From CBDDKS01 sp965230335 (GTDB lineage: Bacteria > Pseudomonadota > Gammaproteobacteria > Enterobacterales > Kangiellaceae): a stretch of 64,000 nucleotides of DNA. Shown here piece after piece: positions 35,589 through 44,955 of the stretch. The notes below the pieces were generated by a model. It saw nothing but the letters and a program-made list of their open reading frames with translations. It ran no database searches and had not been told where the DNA came from. The stretch is from the NCBI GenBank assembly GCA_965230335.1, contig CBDDKS010000006.1, positions 1,612,001 to 1,676,000 of the forward strand. The letters are read 5' to 3'. The position numbers and the translations under genes are program-made. Numbering within the stretch: the first letter of the stretch is position 1; every line of letters starts with the position of its first letter.

Positions 35589-37814
35589 GTGAAGATAACG
35601 CAACCTTGTATCAATGTCGCCATTGCTTTCCCCAAGCGCCAAACCTTTGATTATTTAGTACCCGCGCATCTTCCTATGCCTCAGATAGGCTGTCGTGTTC
35701 GGGTGCCTTTTGGAAAGCGGGAATGTATTGGATTTGTGGTCGATCATGGACAGAAGAGTCATATTGCTCCAGAGAAAATAAAATCCATTCACACAATTTT
35801 AGATCAAGAAGCTATTTTGCCGGAATCTGTCTGGTTTTTGATCCATTGGACAGCAGAATATTATCATCATCCTATTGGAGATACGCTTTTTACAGCATTG
35901 CCTAATGATTTAAATAAAGGCAAACCTTGTATTCTAGAAAAAAATATTTTGTGGAAAATCACCGAAAAAGGATTGAAAGAAAAAGATACTTTACCTAAAA
36001 GAGCGGTTAAATTGAGAAGAGTGATGACGGTATTAGAGACTTATCCTCAAGGGCTGGAAGAAAGACAATTGAAAGTGCAAGAGATTTCATTAAGTCAATT
36101 AAACAATTTAAAATCCAAAGAGTGGGTGATTGATTTTGAAGAAGACAATAGCCATTGTAGTGATGATAAAACACATGATATAGGAACGTCGATTGTTTTA
36201 AATAAAGAACAGGAAGATGTTATTCATCGTGTTCAAAAACATCTAACGGAATTTTACCCCTGTGTATTATTTGGTATCACAGGTAGTGGAAAAACAGAGG
36301 TTTATTTGCAACTCATTCGTCAGGTTATACAAAAAAATAAACAAGCACTGGTACTTATTCCTGAAATTGGATTATCACCACAAACCTTATCACGTTTTGA
36401 GAAACAGTTTCCTGGGAAAGTTGGGTTATTACATTCTCAATTGACTGATAGAGAAAGACTACAAACCTGGTTAAAAGCCAAAGAAGGTGTGTTGCAATTA
36501 ATTATAGGAACACGTTCCGCTATTTTTACACCTTTTAAACAATTAGGGATTATTATTGTGGATGAAGAACAGGATTTATCCTATAAACAACAAGATGGGT
36601 TAAGGTATTCCTCTCGGGATTTATCTGTGATTCGTGCGCAAAAGGATAATATTCCCGTTATTTTAGGATCTGCAACGCCATCGTTGGAAACATTAAACAA
36701 TGTTGCTAAAGGGCGATACCATCAATTTATATTAAATCATAGAGCGATTGCTGAACGACCACCCAATATTCATTTATTAGACTGTAAAAGTCAGCCTATG
36801 GAATCGGGTTTAAGTCATCCCTTGATTCATAAAATAAAACAGCACCTGGAAAATAATCATCAGGTTTTGGTATTTATTAATCGACGAGGATTTTCTCCTA
36901 TCTTGATGTGTCATCAATGCAGTCAGGTCGTTGAGTGTCAATCCTGTGATATACCTTTTACATTACATCAATCACCTTCAACAGGAGAAAAATATTTACA
37001 ATGCCATCGGTGTGGCAAGACAAGCAGTTATCCTAAAGCATGTCAAAGCTGTGGTAGTTCAGAGTTTATTGCCATAGGACAAGGTACAGAACGTGTTGAA
37101 CAGACATTAAAGCAATTATTTCCTGAATACGCTATACAAAGAATTGATAGAGATACAACCCGAAAAAAACAAGCGATGCAACAATATGTTGAAGAGGCAA
37201 AATCAGGGCAAACAAAATTATTGGTGGGCACACAAATGTTGGCGAAAGGACATCATTTTCCAAATTTAACATTGGTCGCTATTTTGGATATTGATGGTGC
37301 TTTATTTAGCAGTGATTTTAGAGCGATTGAAAAAACGGCGCAACTGGTGATTCAGGTTGCTGGTAGGGCTGGGCGTTCAGAGCATGCTGGTGAAGTTATT
37401 ATTCAAACACATCATCCACAACATCCATTGCTGCAACAATTATGTGAACATGACTATGCGCGTCTTGCTGAACCTTTGTTAGATGAGCGCAATGCAGCAA
37501 ATTTACCCCCTTTTTATCATATGTGTATTTTACATGCAGAGTCCATTGACAAAGTGGCAGCAAAAGATTTTTTACAAAAGATAAAAAAATATATTTTGAA
37601 TATCAATTCGGCATCCCAATTTGATTTATTAGGACCTATTGCTGCTCCCATTAGTCGATCCAAATCACGTTATCGTTATCAGTTGATCTTAAATAGTGTC
37701 AGTAGAAAAAATTTACAGGGCGTTCTTATACAAACTGTACATTATATAGAAACCGAATTAACGACATCAAAAATACGCTGGTCACTTGATAAAGATCCTT
37801 TGGATTTATTATAA
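35589..37814 (+). CDS. priA: Primosomal protein N' (replication restart helicase) PriA
   Basis: Superfamily 2 helicase that reloads the replisome at stalled forks. The N-terminal 3'-DNA-binding domain (about 1 to 105) includes FDYLVPAHLP and GCRVRVPFGKRECIGFVV. The helicase core has Walker A GITGSGKTEVYL, VDEEQDLSYKQQDG and GSATPSLETL. The zinc-binding insertion supplies eight cysteines (CHQC, CQSC, CHRC, CQSC), followed by IGQGTERVEQTL and QVAGRAGRSEHAG. Translation starts at a GTG at 35589, giving 741 residues (E. coli 732). The preceding rpmE terminator implies its own promoter. Confidence 0.96.
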   Translation: MKITQPCINVAIAFPKRQTFDYLVPAHLPMPQIGCRVRVPFGKRECIGFVVDHGQKSHIAPEKIKSIHTILDQEAILPESVWFLIHWTAEYYHHPIGDTLFTALPNDLNKGKPCILEKNILWKITEKGLKEKDTLPKRAVKLRRVMTVLETYPQGLEERQLKVQEISLSQLNNLKSKEWVIDFEEDNSHCSDDKTHDIGTSIVLNKEQEDVIHRVQKHLTEFYPCVLFGITGSGKTEVYLQLIRQVIQKNKQALVLIPEIGLSPQTLSRFEKQFPGKVGLLHSQLTDRERLQTWLKAKEGVLQLIIGTRSAIFTPFKQLGIIIVDEEQDLSYKQQDGLRYSSRDLSVIRAQKDNIPVILGSATPSLETLNNVAKGRYHQFILNHRAIAERPPNIHLLDCKSQPMESGLSHPLIHKIKQHLENNHQVLVFINRRGFSPILMCHQCSQVVECQSCDIPFTLHQSPSTGEKYLQCHRCGKTSSYPKACQSCGSSEFIAIGQGTERVEQTLKQLFPEYAIQRIDRDTTRKKQAMQQYVEEAKSGQTKLLVGTQMLAKGHHFPNLTLVAILDIDGALFSSDFRAIEKTAQLVIQVAGRAGRSEHAGEVIIQTHHPQHPLLQQLCEHDYARLAEPLLDERNAANLPPFYHMCILHAESIDKVAAKDFLQKIKKYILNINSASQFDLLGPIAAPISRSKSRYRYQLILNSVSRKNLQGVLIQTVHYIETELTTSKIRWSLDKDPLDLL

Positions 37815-37914
37815 AACTTTTCATCGGGGATGATGTCATCTAAGTGTCATACTTTTTTCATATGATGCCTTCCTTAATATAAATTAAAATGTTTGGTTAG
37901 ATTGTAGGTGTATT

Positions 37915-39579
37915 TTGCGTATGCGTTTCTTTGTACTAACTTGTCTTTTTGTTATTTTTGGCTGCCAATCACCTTCAGAAAATAAAAGTTCACAAAAACA
38001 AACAGCTATATTGCCTTTTGAGCAGGTATTGACACTGTTACAATCATCCGATTTGGCAGTGCCACCAAGACCTGATATTCACCCTGTCACGGCTGTATTT
38101 AACCGGGAAGCCATTATTCCACCACAATGCTATACACGTACAGAAGGTACACATAATCCCTGTTATGTCTGTCATCAGGATCCCATTTCCAAACAACATG
38201 AAAATCAAATGAAAGACGGTGAATTACAGGCCGACTATAGTTTTAGTGATTTGGGAATGACCAACCATTGGCATAATTTATTTGAAGATAGAATGAAACG
38301 AGTCAATCAGATCAGTGATGCTGCAATAAAACAATGGATTAATGAAGATAATTATTCTGAGCTTGCTGGTAGGCTTAAAAAAGAAAATTTTAAAGGTTGG
38401 ATTCCTGATTTGAAAAATTTACAGGAAGGTGCAGATGCTTTTGATCAATATGGTCTGGCAAAAGATGGCAGTTATTGGATGGCATTTAATTATAAACCTT
38501 TCCCAAGTACCTTTTGGCCAACCAATGGTTCAACGGATGATGTGATGATTCGATTACCCAAACCCTATCGTACCAATGACAAAGGTGTTTATTCCAGAGA
38601 TATCTATCTGGCTAACTTATCTATTCTTGAAGCGACAATAAAAGATTTGAAACAGATTTCATCACCGCCTATCAATGAGCAGAATATTGGTGAAGATCTC
38701 AATCAGGATGGTCGATTAAGTATCATTGAACATATTAAAAAAGTGGATAGTTATGTTGGTGCTGCAAAACCATATTTTATTGATACACATTTGTATCCTC
38801 AACATACAGAATTTTTACATACGGTAAGATATATAGGTATTAAAGATAATGGTGACATTACCAATGCCCGACGTATGAAAGAAGTACGCTATATGAAAAA
38901 GTATGTCACTTATCCCAAACCAGCGCTTGCTCAATATTATTTAGAGGAAAGCTATGAAAAAGAATTAGGGCAGTTACCAGGATATAATAACTTACAACAA
39001 CTGGGCTTAGACAATGGTATGGGATGGGCCATACAAGGATTTATTGAAAATAAACATGGCCGTTTAAGAGAAAACTCTTTTGAAGAAACCTTATTTTGTA
39101 TGGGGTGCCATGGCTCAATTGGTTCAACCATTGATAAGACGTTTAGTTTTGCCAGAAAAGTAGAAGGCGCTCAAGGATGGAAATATATTGATTTAAAAGG
39201 TATGCCAGATGCACCCAATATGGGCGAGTCTTTGGGTGAAATTGCAACTTATTTACAGAGAGTGGGAGGTGGTAGTGAGTTCCGTCATAATGATGAAATG
39301 AAACGCCGTTGGTTTGAAAAAAATGGTCAGTTGAAATTGGATAAAGTAAAACAAAGTGATGTCTATACGTTAATTACGCCTTCTGTTGAGAGAGCGCTTG
39401 ATTTGAATAAGGCTTATAAGATCATTGTGGAAGACCAGGATTTTATTTTTGGACGTGATGCTACGGCACGACCACCTAAAAATGTGTATGATAAAGTGGA
39501 TAATGAAATCTCGCCTACTTTACCAAAAGATAAGCAATATACTTGGGATATTCGTTTGGATTGGCCGAAAGATAAATAG
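37915..39579 (+). CDS. Dihaem c-type cytochrome lipoprotein
   Basis: A 554-residue exported protein with a lipoprotein signal (FVIFGC, lipid-bearing Cys17) and two haem-c attachment sites: CYVCH (83 to 87) and CMGCH (about 395 to 399). Between them, DLNQDGRLSIIE (about 262 to 273) fits an EF-hand calcium loop. The rest has no familiar fold. I take it as an outer- or inner-membrane-anchored electron carrier or oxidoreductase. I have no specific family name for it, and neither substrate nor partner is known. The next gene is a PhoX-like protein on the same strand, 254 bp on. It begins at a GTG- or TTG-type region, with ATG alternatives near 37921; the reported start is TTG. Confidence 0.72.
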   Translation: MRMRFFVLTCLFVIFGCQSPSENKSSQKQTAILPFEQVLTLLQSSDLAVPPRPDIHPVTAVFNREAIIPPQCYTRTEGTHNPCYVCHQDPISKQHENQMKDGELQADYSFSDLGMTNHWHNLFEDRMKRVNQISDAAIKQWINEDNYSELAGRLKKENFKGWIPDLKNLQEGADAFDQYGLAKDGSYWMAFNYKPFPSTFWPTNGSTDDVMIRLPKPYRTNDKGVYSRDIYLANLSILEATIKDLKQISSPPINEQNIGEDLNQDGRLSIIEHIKKVDSYVGAAKPYFIDTHLYPQHTEFLHTVRYIGIKDNGDITNARRMKEVRYMKKYVTYPKPALAQYYLEESYEKELGQLPGYNNLQQLGLDNGMGWAIQGFIENKHGRLRENSFEETLFCMGCHGSIGSTIDKTFSFARKVEGAQGWKYIDLKGMPDAPNMGESLGEIATYLQRVGGGSEFRHNDEMKRRWFEKNGQLKLDKVKQSDVYTLITPSVERALDLNKAYKIIVEDQDFIFGRDATARPPKNVYDKVDNEISPTLPKDKQYTWDIRLDWPKDK

Positions 39580-39833
39580 CTCCTGAGATAAGTTAGAATA
39601 AATATTATTCATAGAGATTTATTTCAGTTGGATGAAATATTTTTAAAGATAAAAATTTCTTTTGTAAAAAATAGATCACATTTAATTAACATCTATTTAA
39701 TCTATGTCGTTAATAATTAAAGGCTGATGGTAAACATCATATGTCAATCTCTTGTTTATATTAAAAATAAAATAAGAGATTGTCTGTTTGTTCTTACACA
39801 AAAACTTTTATCCCCTTAATGAGGAATCACCTA

Positions 39834-41393
39834 ATGAATTCGACGCTCACATGTCTTATTGGTGGTTTGTCTTTGGCTTTGGCACAATCCGCTATTGCTG
39901 GTACAAACCCTTTCTTTAACCCTTTAACTCAATCATCTGCTGTTGCTACACCAAATCATGTCAATGAGTTAAACTCACCTTGGCAGGCTCCTGCTGGTAT
40001 TTCACAAGTGAATTTAACCAGCATGTATGAAATCGAAGCGGATATCATGCAATCTGTTGTTCGTGTTCCTGGTCTTGCCAGAAATGCAACCATGTGGGAT
40101 ATGGTCGCTTTTGATGAAACAGGTAAATACCTTTTTATTCCTCATGAAACATTTTCGGGTGCTGGCGCAACTCGTTATGATATAGAAAATGATAAAGCAG
40201 AAGTTATTTTTGCTGGAGATCAAGGTGGTTTTAATGGTAACTGGGAAAACGATTGGGGTGCTTTTGACCCAGCAACTTATACACCAAATGGCACCGTATT
40301 ATTAGGAGAAGAGTGGTCTGGTGAAGGTCGTATCATGGAAATATTGAACCCACTTGATGATGCAAATGACATTCAATATCGTGAATTGGAAAGTATTGCT
40401 AACGTTTCACACGAAGGTTTACGTTTTAGCAAAAATGGAAAAACTTTATACTATGTGGATGAGTGGAATTCAGGCTCTATTTATAAAATTGAATTTAAAA
40501 ATAAGCATGACTATACACAAGGTCAAACATTTGTTTTAAGAGTCGATGCTTATAACGGTGTTGCTTCTGATAACTGGAATGAAGAATCTAATGCTAATGC
40601 ACCACGAACTGGGTTAGCAACATGGGTTCCATTAACAGATAAAAAAGGCGTTCATCTAACAACAGTAAATCCATTCTTAAATGGTCCAACAAACGATCCA
40701 CGTGAAAATGATGACACACGCGGTGGTCGTCCTGCTGCTGATGAAGTGGGTGCAACACCTTATGGTCGTCCAGAAGATATGGAAGTGGGTCGTTTAGCAT
40801 CAAGAAATGAAGTCATGTATTTTGCAGCGACTTCAGAGAAAACGATTTATTCTGTTGAAATGTTATCTAAGAGAAAAGCGATGGTACGTGTATTTGCTAG
40901 TGAAGATGATACGCCTAAAAACCTAGGTTTTCCTGCAACAACCGGTGTGATTAATTCACCTGATAACCTGGCTCAAGATGCTTTGGGTAATATTTATATT
41001 ATTGAAGATGCCCCTAATGGTTCTAATATTGGTGGTGACATTTGGTTTGTACGTGACACAGACAGTGATGGTGTTGCTGAGTCTGTTGACCATTTCTTAA
41101 GCATCCAGGTAGATGGTGCAGAAGCTACAGGTATGATTTTTAATCCAGCTAAACCAACACAGTTTGTTGTTGCTGTTCAACATCCTGATAGTACAAATCT
41201 TGATAATGTAGAAAATGGTTTCGGTGATGCATTATGGTTATTTGATTTAAAAGATGTTGTACCGCCTCCTTGTAAAAAAGGCAGAAAATATTTTAGCAAT
41301 GGTCATAAAGGCACATGTACACATACTTTTGACTTCAGATTTATTAAGCAATTGGAAAGAGCGGGTAAAAAGAGAAGACATTTCGACTACTAA
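39834..41393 (+). CDS. PhoX-like (DUF839) secreted protein
   Basis: A 519-residue exported protein with a signal peptide (1 to about 22, ending AIA-G). HEGLRFSKNGKTLYYVDEWNSGSIYKIEF, the FVLRVDAYNG region, TPYGRPEDMEVG and INSPDNLAQDALGNIYIIEDAP are the landmarks of the PhoX/DUF839 beta-propeller family. These include calcium- and iron-dependent phosphatases, but many members have no proven activity. DTDSDGVAES (about 408) resembles a calcium loop. GAGGA lies 8 bp before the ATG at 39834; the longer frame from a TTG at 39780 is rejected. It ends with a basic C-terminal tail (KKGRKY to KKRRHFDY). Export via Tat is not evident: there is no twin arginine. Confidence 0.78.
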   Translation: MNSTLTCLIGGLSLALAQSAIAGTNPFFNPLTQSSAVATPNHVNELNSPWQAPAGISQVNLTSMYEIEADIMQSVVRVPGLARNATMWDMVAFDETGKYLFIPHETFSGAGATRYDIENDKAEVIFAGDQGGFNGNWENDWGAFDPATYTPNGTVLLGEEWSGEGRIMEILNPLDDANDIQYRELESIANVSHEGLRFSKNGKTLYYVDEWNSGSIYKIEFKNKHDYTQGQTFVLRVDAYNGVASDNWNEESNANAPRTGLATWVPLTDKKGVHLTTVNPFLNGPTNDPRENDDTRGGRPAADEVGATPYGRPEDMEVGRLASRNEVMYFAATSEKTIYSVEMLSKRKAMVRVFASEDDTPKNLGFPATTGVINSPDNLAQDALGNIYIIEDAPNGSNIGGDIWFVRDTDSDGVAESVDHFLSIQVDGAEATGMIFNPAKPTQFVVAVQHPDSTNLDNVENGFGDALWLFDLKDVVPPPCKKGRKYFSNGHKGTCTHTFDFRFIKQLERAGKKRRHFDY

Positions 41394-41418
41394 TTGATTA
41401 AACGGAAGTTACTTAATG

Positions 41419-41448
41419 GAAGAGATCATATGTATTTATGATCTCTTC
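41419..41448 (+). terminator. Intrinsic terminator after the PhoX-like gene
   Basis: The perfect 12-bp arms GAAGAGATCATA (41419 to 41430) and TATGATCTCTTC (41437 to 41448) enclose the loop TGTATT and are followed by TTTAATT. It starts 25 bp after the stop codon. Confidence 0.85.
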
Positions 41449-41486
41449 TTTAATTCAATACTTAATGAATCATTTAGTAATAAACG

Positions 41487-42206
41487 ATGAATGAATTTTT
41501 AATTGAATTTTTTGCCGCTAGTGTACTTATGGGTATTGGTATTGGTTTGGATGCTGCCATAGTCACCAGTTTACAAGCCCATGCTATGCCATCAAGAAAG
41601 CATGCGTTCAATTGGATTATTGGTATCAGCTTGACGCATACTTTATTTCCTATTGTAGGCTATTTCTTATCTTATATTGGCTTACAAAAGATGCCTATGT
41701 TGGCACCTGTGATAGGTATCATTGCTTTTCTTCTTATCGCCTATTTTATTGTGGGTGAGTTGCGTATTTATATGATGCAAAACTCTGAAAGTAATGACAG
41801 CCATCAAAAAAGTGCTTTAGTGAGTATTGGTTTGATTATTGCTGTCAGTTGGGATGCACTATGGTCTGGCCCGGCAAAGTCAGCACAAGTTATTCATTGG
41901 CCTGATTTCGCCATATGGAGCTCTTTCTTTTTAGTAGGCTTTACAGTGATGTTATTGACATCTGTTTCTTTTCTCCTAACACGCTTTCTGGACAAATTAT
42001 CTTATCGTTTTGAGCACATGCAATACCACGAATTAGCCAGATGGTTACAATACAGTGTGATTAGTTATTTTGGATGGTTGGCATTAACACGATATACATT
42101 GGATATTTTTATTCAAGTGCCTTATTTATTGTTGTTTTCTTTTGTATTGATGGGTGGATTGATGTTGTTGATTCGGCAGTTTTATTTAAGAATAAATATA
42201 TCTTAA
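41487..42206 (+). CDS. Six-helix membrane protein, MntP/LysE-like
   Basis: A 239-residue integral membrane protein with six hydrophobic segments (about 8-28, 42-64, 70-92, 110-128, 143-165, 190-232 containing the last one or two). GIGIGLDAAIVTSLQAH near the N-terminus and ISWDALWSG-like VSWDALWSGPAKS in the middle recall the paired SMDAFAVS/DA motifs of MntP manganese exporters. The glycine spacing also fits the wider LysE transporter superfamily. I call it a probable small-solute or metal exporter only from these motifs. It is transcribed alone, after a terminator, and converges on the usp gene across repeat R1-D. Confidence 0.5.
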   Translation: MNEFLIEFFAASVLMGIGIGLDAAIVTSLQAHAMPSRKHAFNWIIGISLTHTLFPIVGYFLSYIGLQKMPMLAPVIGIIAFLLIAYFIVGELRIYMMQNSESNDSHQKSALVSIGLIIAVSWDALWSGPAKSAQVIHWPDFAIWSSFFLVGFTVMLLTSVSFLLTRFLDKLSYRFEHMQYHELARWLQYSVISYFGWLALTRYTLDIFIQVPYLLLFSFVLMGGLMLLIRQFYLRINIS

Positions 42207-42598
42207 TTGTTTTTTATAAATAATGGACTATTTTTTTAATGGTAAAATAAAAACTATTTCACAACATAAAAAATCATTTCGCACCGCTTCGCTGTGTGCG
42301 ACTTACTTTTCCAAAAGCGGAAAAGTAAGCAAAACGCCTGAAATACTCCTACGGAGGGTACTTGCTTCGTATCATCGTTAAGCAAAGAGGTATTTCTTTT
42401 AACTCACCGTATACTACAAAATAAAAAGACATACTTCCTAGTTAATAATTACTCTGAACAAGTGCCCGAGCAGCGATTTAGCTTTTTTCTTCCCTTTTTC
42501 AGCGTCTGGAAAAAGGGAACTGACTTTCAGGGAAGAAAGTCTGAATCATCTTAAGTAATGGATACTTTTAAACAAAATAAACAGCCTCTAATCTAAAT
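42207..42598. other. Convergent intergenic region filled by R1 copy D
   Basis: 392 bp without a gene. R1 copy D covers 42277 to 42571. A fragment related to R2 (AAAATAAACAGCCTCTAA, 42575 to 42592) lies between it and the usp stop codon, placing the two repeat families side by side. Confidence 0.7.
42277..42571 (-). repeat. R1 repeat, full-length copy D
   Basis: The second near-complete copy (about 295 bp), read on the minus strand. Hairpin 1 is GACTTTC with GAAAGTC around TTCCCT. Hairpin 2 uses plus-strand arms TTCCCTTTTTC (42490 to 42500) and GAAAAAGGGAA (42509 to 42519). The block GGGCACTTGTTCAGAGT follows, then a middle matching copy A, GGCGTTTTGCT, and the perfect 11-bp hairpin 3 CTTACTTTTCC (42302 to 42312) with GGAAAAGTAAG (42319 to 42329). 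The last part is the CGCAC/GTGCG palindrome. Confidence 0.85.
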
Positions 42599-43459
42599 CT
42601 ATCTTAACAACAATAAAGGTTTACTCATTGTTTTTAACATCTTCTCTGTAAAACTGCCTAAGAAAAAATTTCTGATTTTATTATGGCTAAATGCACCCAT
42701 AATAACGAGATCAATGTGATGTTGAATCTGATAGGATGTTAATGCAACTTCAGGCTCGCCTTGTAATTTAATGACAGATGTTTTGATATTGGCTTGGTTG
42801 AGTTGACTTTCTGCTTTTTGTAGCATGGTGTCTGTATCTATAGCAATGTTCTCTTCGACATGTACAATGTCACAGGTGAGTTCCTTAAATAAACGGCTTG
42901 ATGCAATCATATCCAGGGCTTTTTGGGCGCCTTCACTCTGGTTATAGGCCAGCATGACTTTTTTAGGAGAAGAGAACTCCTGGTTTACCATAAAGATAGG
43001 GGTATGTAATGCTCTTACTATAGTTTCCAGTTGTTTATTAAATCGAATATCACTGTCTGATTCTTTAGATACACCTAACACCAAAAGTCGCATATGATCT
43101 TCCATGTCTATCAGTGTTTCTATCAGGTTGCCATGCTGTTGAGTAATGTGAATGTCATCAATGTCCTGTGCTTCCGCTCTTGCTTGTGCAGCCTGCAACA
43201 TTAAATTGCCTTTTTTAATTAACAGGCGACGATGGTTTTGTTCTGCGTCAGTTAATTCATTGAGTAAGTCTTCTGAAGCACCTAAACCAATAGCACCTGA
43301 CAGATCACTGGTTGCTGGCACTATACTGGGCTCAATGGTATGCAAAAAGGTGAGAGGACGTTGAGTGGCTTTGGCTATCCAATTGGCGTAATCACAGACG
43401 GCACTACTAAATGCCGCACCTTGTAGATAAGCAACAATATGTTGTTGTTCACACTGCAT
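42599..43459 (-). CDS. Tandem universal stress protein (UspA family)
   Basis: A 286-residue cytoplasmic protein made of two Usp domains (about 1 to 145 and 150 to 286). The second has the ATP-binding type ending, LVIMGAFSHNKIRNFFLGSFTEKML, matching the G-2x-G-9x-G-S/T pattern loosely; the first reads LLVLGVSKESDSDIRFN and lacks it. Its start codon overlaps the stop codon of the SulP transporter gene (TAATG), so the pair is translationally coupled. Usp domains often follow or are fused to SulP and other ion transporters, suggesting a regulatory partner. What it binds is unknown. Confidence 0.88.
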   Translation of the reverse strand: MQCEQQHIVAYLQGAAFSSAVCDYANWIAKATQRPLTFLHTIEPSIVPATSDLSGAIGLGASEDLLNELTDAEQNHRRLLIKKGNLMLQAAQARAEAQDIDDIHITQQHGNLIETLIDMEDHMRLLVLGVSKESDSDIRFNKQLETIVRALHTPIFMVNQEFSSPKKVMLAYNQSEGAQKALDMIASSRLFKELTCDIVHVEENIAIDTDTMLQKAESQLNQANIKTSVIKLQGEPEVALTSYQIQHHIDLVIMGAFSHNKIRNFFLGSFTEKMLKTMSKPLLLLR

Positions 43460-44955
43460 TATGAATGGCTCCCCAGGACACGTTCTAGTTCTTCTGGTTT
43501 GTCATGCACACCAAAACGATCAACGATAGTTTCACTGGCATGGTTTAAACCGATAATGTTAACTTCGGCACCTTCTCTTCGAAATTTTATAACGACTTTA
43601 TCTAAAGAATGTACCGCACTGATATCCCAAAAATGTGCTCGACTGACATCAATAATAATATGTTCAACCGCTTCTTTAAAATCAAATTGTTGAATAAATT
43701 TATCGGAAGAATTAAAAAAGACTTGGCCAAAGACGCTGTAAGTACATGTATTCTTTTCATCATCTTTTTTCTTTTCTACGTACATAAAGTGACTGACTTT
43801 ATTGGCAAAAAAGAGAGAAGCCAATAATACACCAACAAAAACACCATAAGCTAAGTTATGTGTCCAGACCACTACCACGACGGTTGCGATCATGACAATA
43901 TTGGTAGATAACGGATGTTTTTTTAAGTGTCGAATCGATTGCCAGTCAAAAGTGCCAATAGATACCATAATCATGACGGCAACTAATGCAGCCATTGGAA
44001 TCTTTGCCACCCAATCATTGAGAAATACCACTAAAATCAGGAGTACAGAGCCAGCAATCAATGTTGAAAGGCGGCCTCGACCGCCAGACTTTATATTAAT
44101 GACTGATTGACCAATCATAGCGCAACCTGCCATACCCCCTAATAATCCAGAGCCAATATTGGCGATACCCTGCCCTTTACATTCCCGGTTTTTATCGCTG
44201 GGTGTATCTGTTAAATCATCGACAATGGTCGCTGTCATTAATGACTCTAACAGACCTACGATAGCTAATGCCATGGCGTAGGGAAAAATAATACGTAAAG
44301 TTTCGAGGTTTAAAGGAACATCTGGCCACAAGAAAATAGGTAAGGTGTCAGGAAGCTGACCCATATCACCGACGGTGCGAATGTTTAAACCGAGCATCAG
44401 GCTGATAGCTGTTAGCAATAAAATACAGATGAGTGGTGAAGGAATGTTTTTTCCAACAACAGGGAGGTAAGGAAAGCCGTAAATAATACCGAGTCCGGCC
44501 AGTGTCATGGCATAGACATGCCAGGTAACATGGGTTAATTCAGGTAGTTGCGCTAAAAAAATTAAGATGGCTAAGGCATTAACAAAGCCTGTGACGACGG
44601 AGCGTGAAACAAAGCTCATTAAGCTGCCAAGCTTTAAGAATCCCATGATAATTTGTAGGAGGCCGGTTAATAAGGTGGCTGCTAAAAGATAGTGTAAGCC
44701 GTGATCTTTGACCAGTGTTACCATGAGTAAAGCCATAGCGCCTGTTGCAGCAGAAATCATACCGGAACGACCGCCAACCAAGGAGATAATGACTGCAATA
44801 CAAAAAGAAGCATAAAGGCCTACTTTGGGATCGACTCCGGCAATAATTGAAAAAGCAATGGCTTCCGGTATCAGTGCTAATGCAACAACTAAGCCTGCTA
44901 AAATATCGCCACGTAGATTACCCAACCAATCTTTCTTGATATGGTGTAATAGCAT
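43459..44955 (-). CDS. SulP-family inorganic anion transporter with STAS domain
   Basis: A 498-residue inner-membrane transporter of the SulP (SLC26) family. The membrane domain (about 1 to 390) starts DWLGNLRGDILAGLVVALALIPEAIAFSIIAGVDPKVGLYASF and includes GLLGGMAGCAMIGQSVINIKSGGRGRLST. The cytoplasmic STAS domain (about 400 to 490) includes EHIIIDVSRAHFWDISAVHSLDKVV. Members carry sulfate, bicarbonate or other anions. The short form with a Usp partner resembles bacterial sets suspected of bicarbonate or sulfate transport, but the substrate cannot be told from sequence. A 9-bp hairpin sits about 30 bp before its start. Confidence 0.9.
   Translation of the reverse strand: MLLHHIKKDWLGNLRGDILAGLVVALALIPEAIAFSIIAGVDPKVGLYASFCIAVIISLVGGRSGMISAATGAMALLMVTLVKDHGLHYLLAATLLTGLLQIIMGFLKLGSLMSFVSRSVVTGFVNALAILIFLAQLPELTHVTWHVYAMTLAGLGIIYGFPYLPVVGKNIPSPLICILLLTAISLMLGLNIRTVGDMGQLPDTLPIFLWPDVPLNLETLRIIFPYAMALAIVGLLESLMTATIVDDLTDTPSDKNRECKGQGIANIGSGLLGGMAGCAMIGQSVINIKSGGRGRLSTLIAGSVLLILVVFLNDWVAKIPMAALVAVMIMVSIGTFDWQSIRHLKKHPLSTNIVMIATVVVVVWTHNLAYGVFVGVLLASLFFANKVSHFMYVEKKKDDEKNTCTYSVFGQVFFNSSDKFIQQFDFKEAVEHIIIDVSRAHFWDISAVHSLDKVVIKFRREGAEVNIIGLNHASETIVDRFGVHDKPEELERVLGSHS

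Noticed and set aside
39746..39781. Inverted repeat AATCTCTT/AAGAGATT before the PhoX-like gene
   Set aside because: Only 8 bp with a 20-bp AT-rich spacer; such matches are common in this AT-rich DNA, and it does not fit a Pho box.
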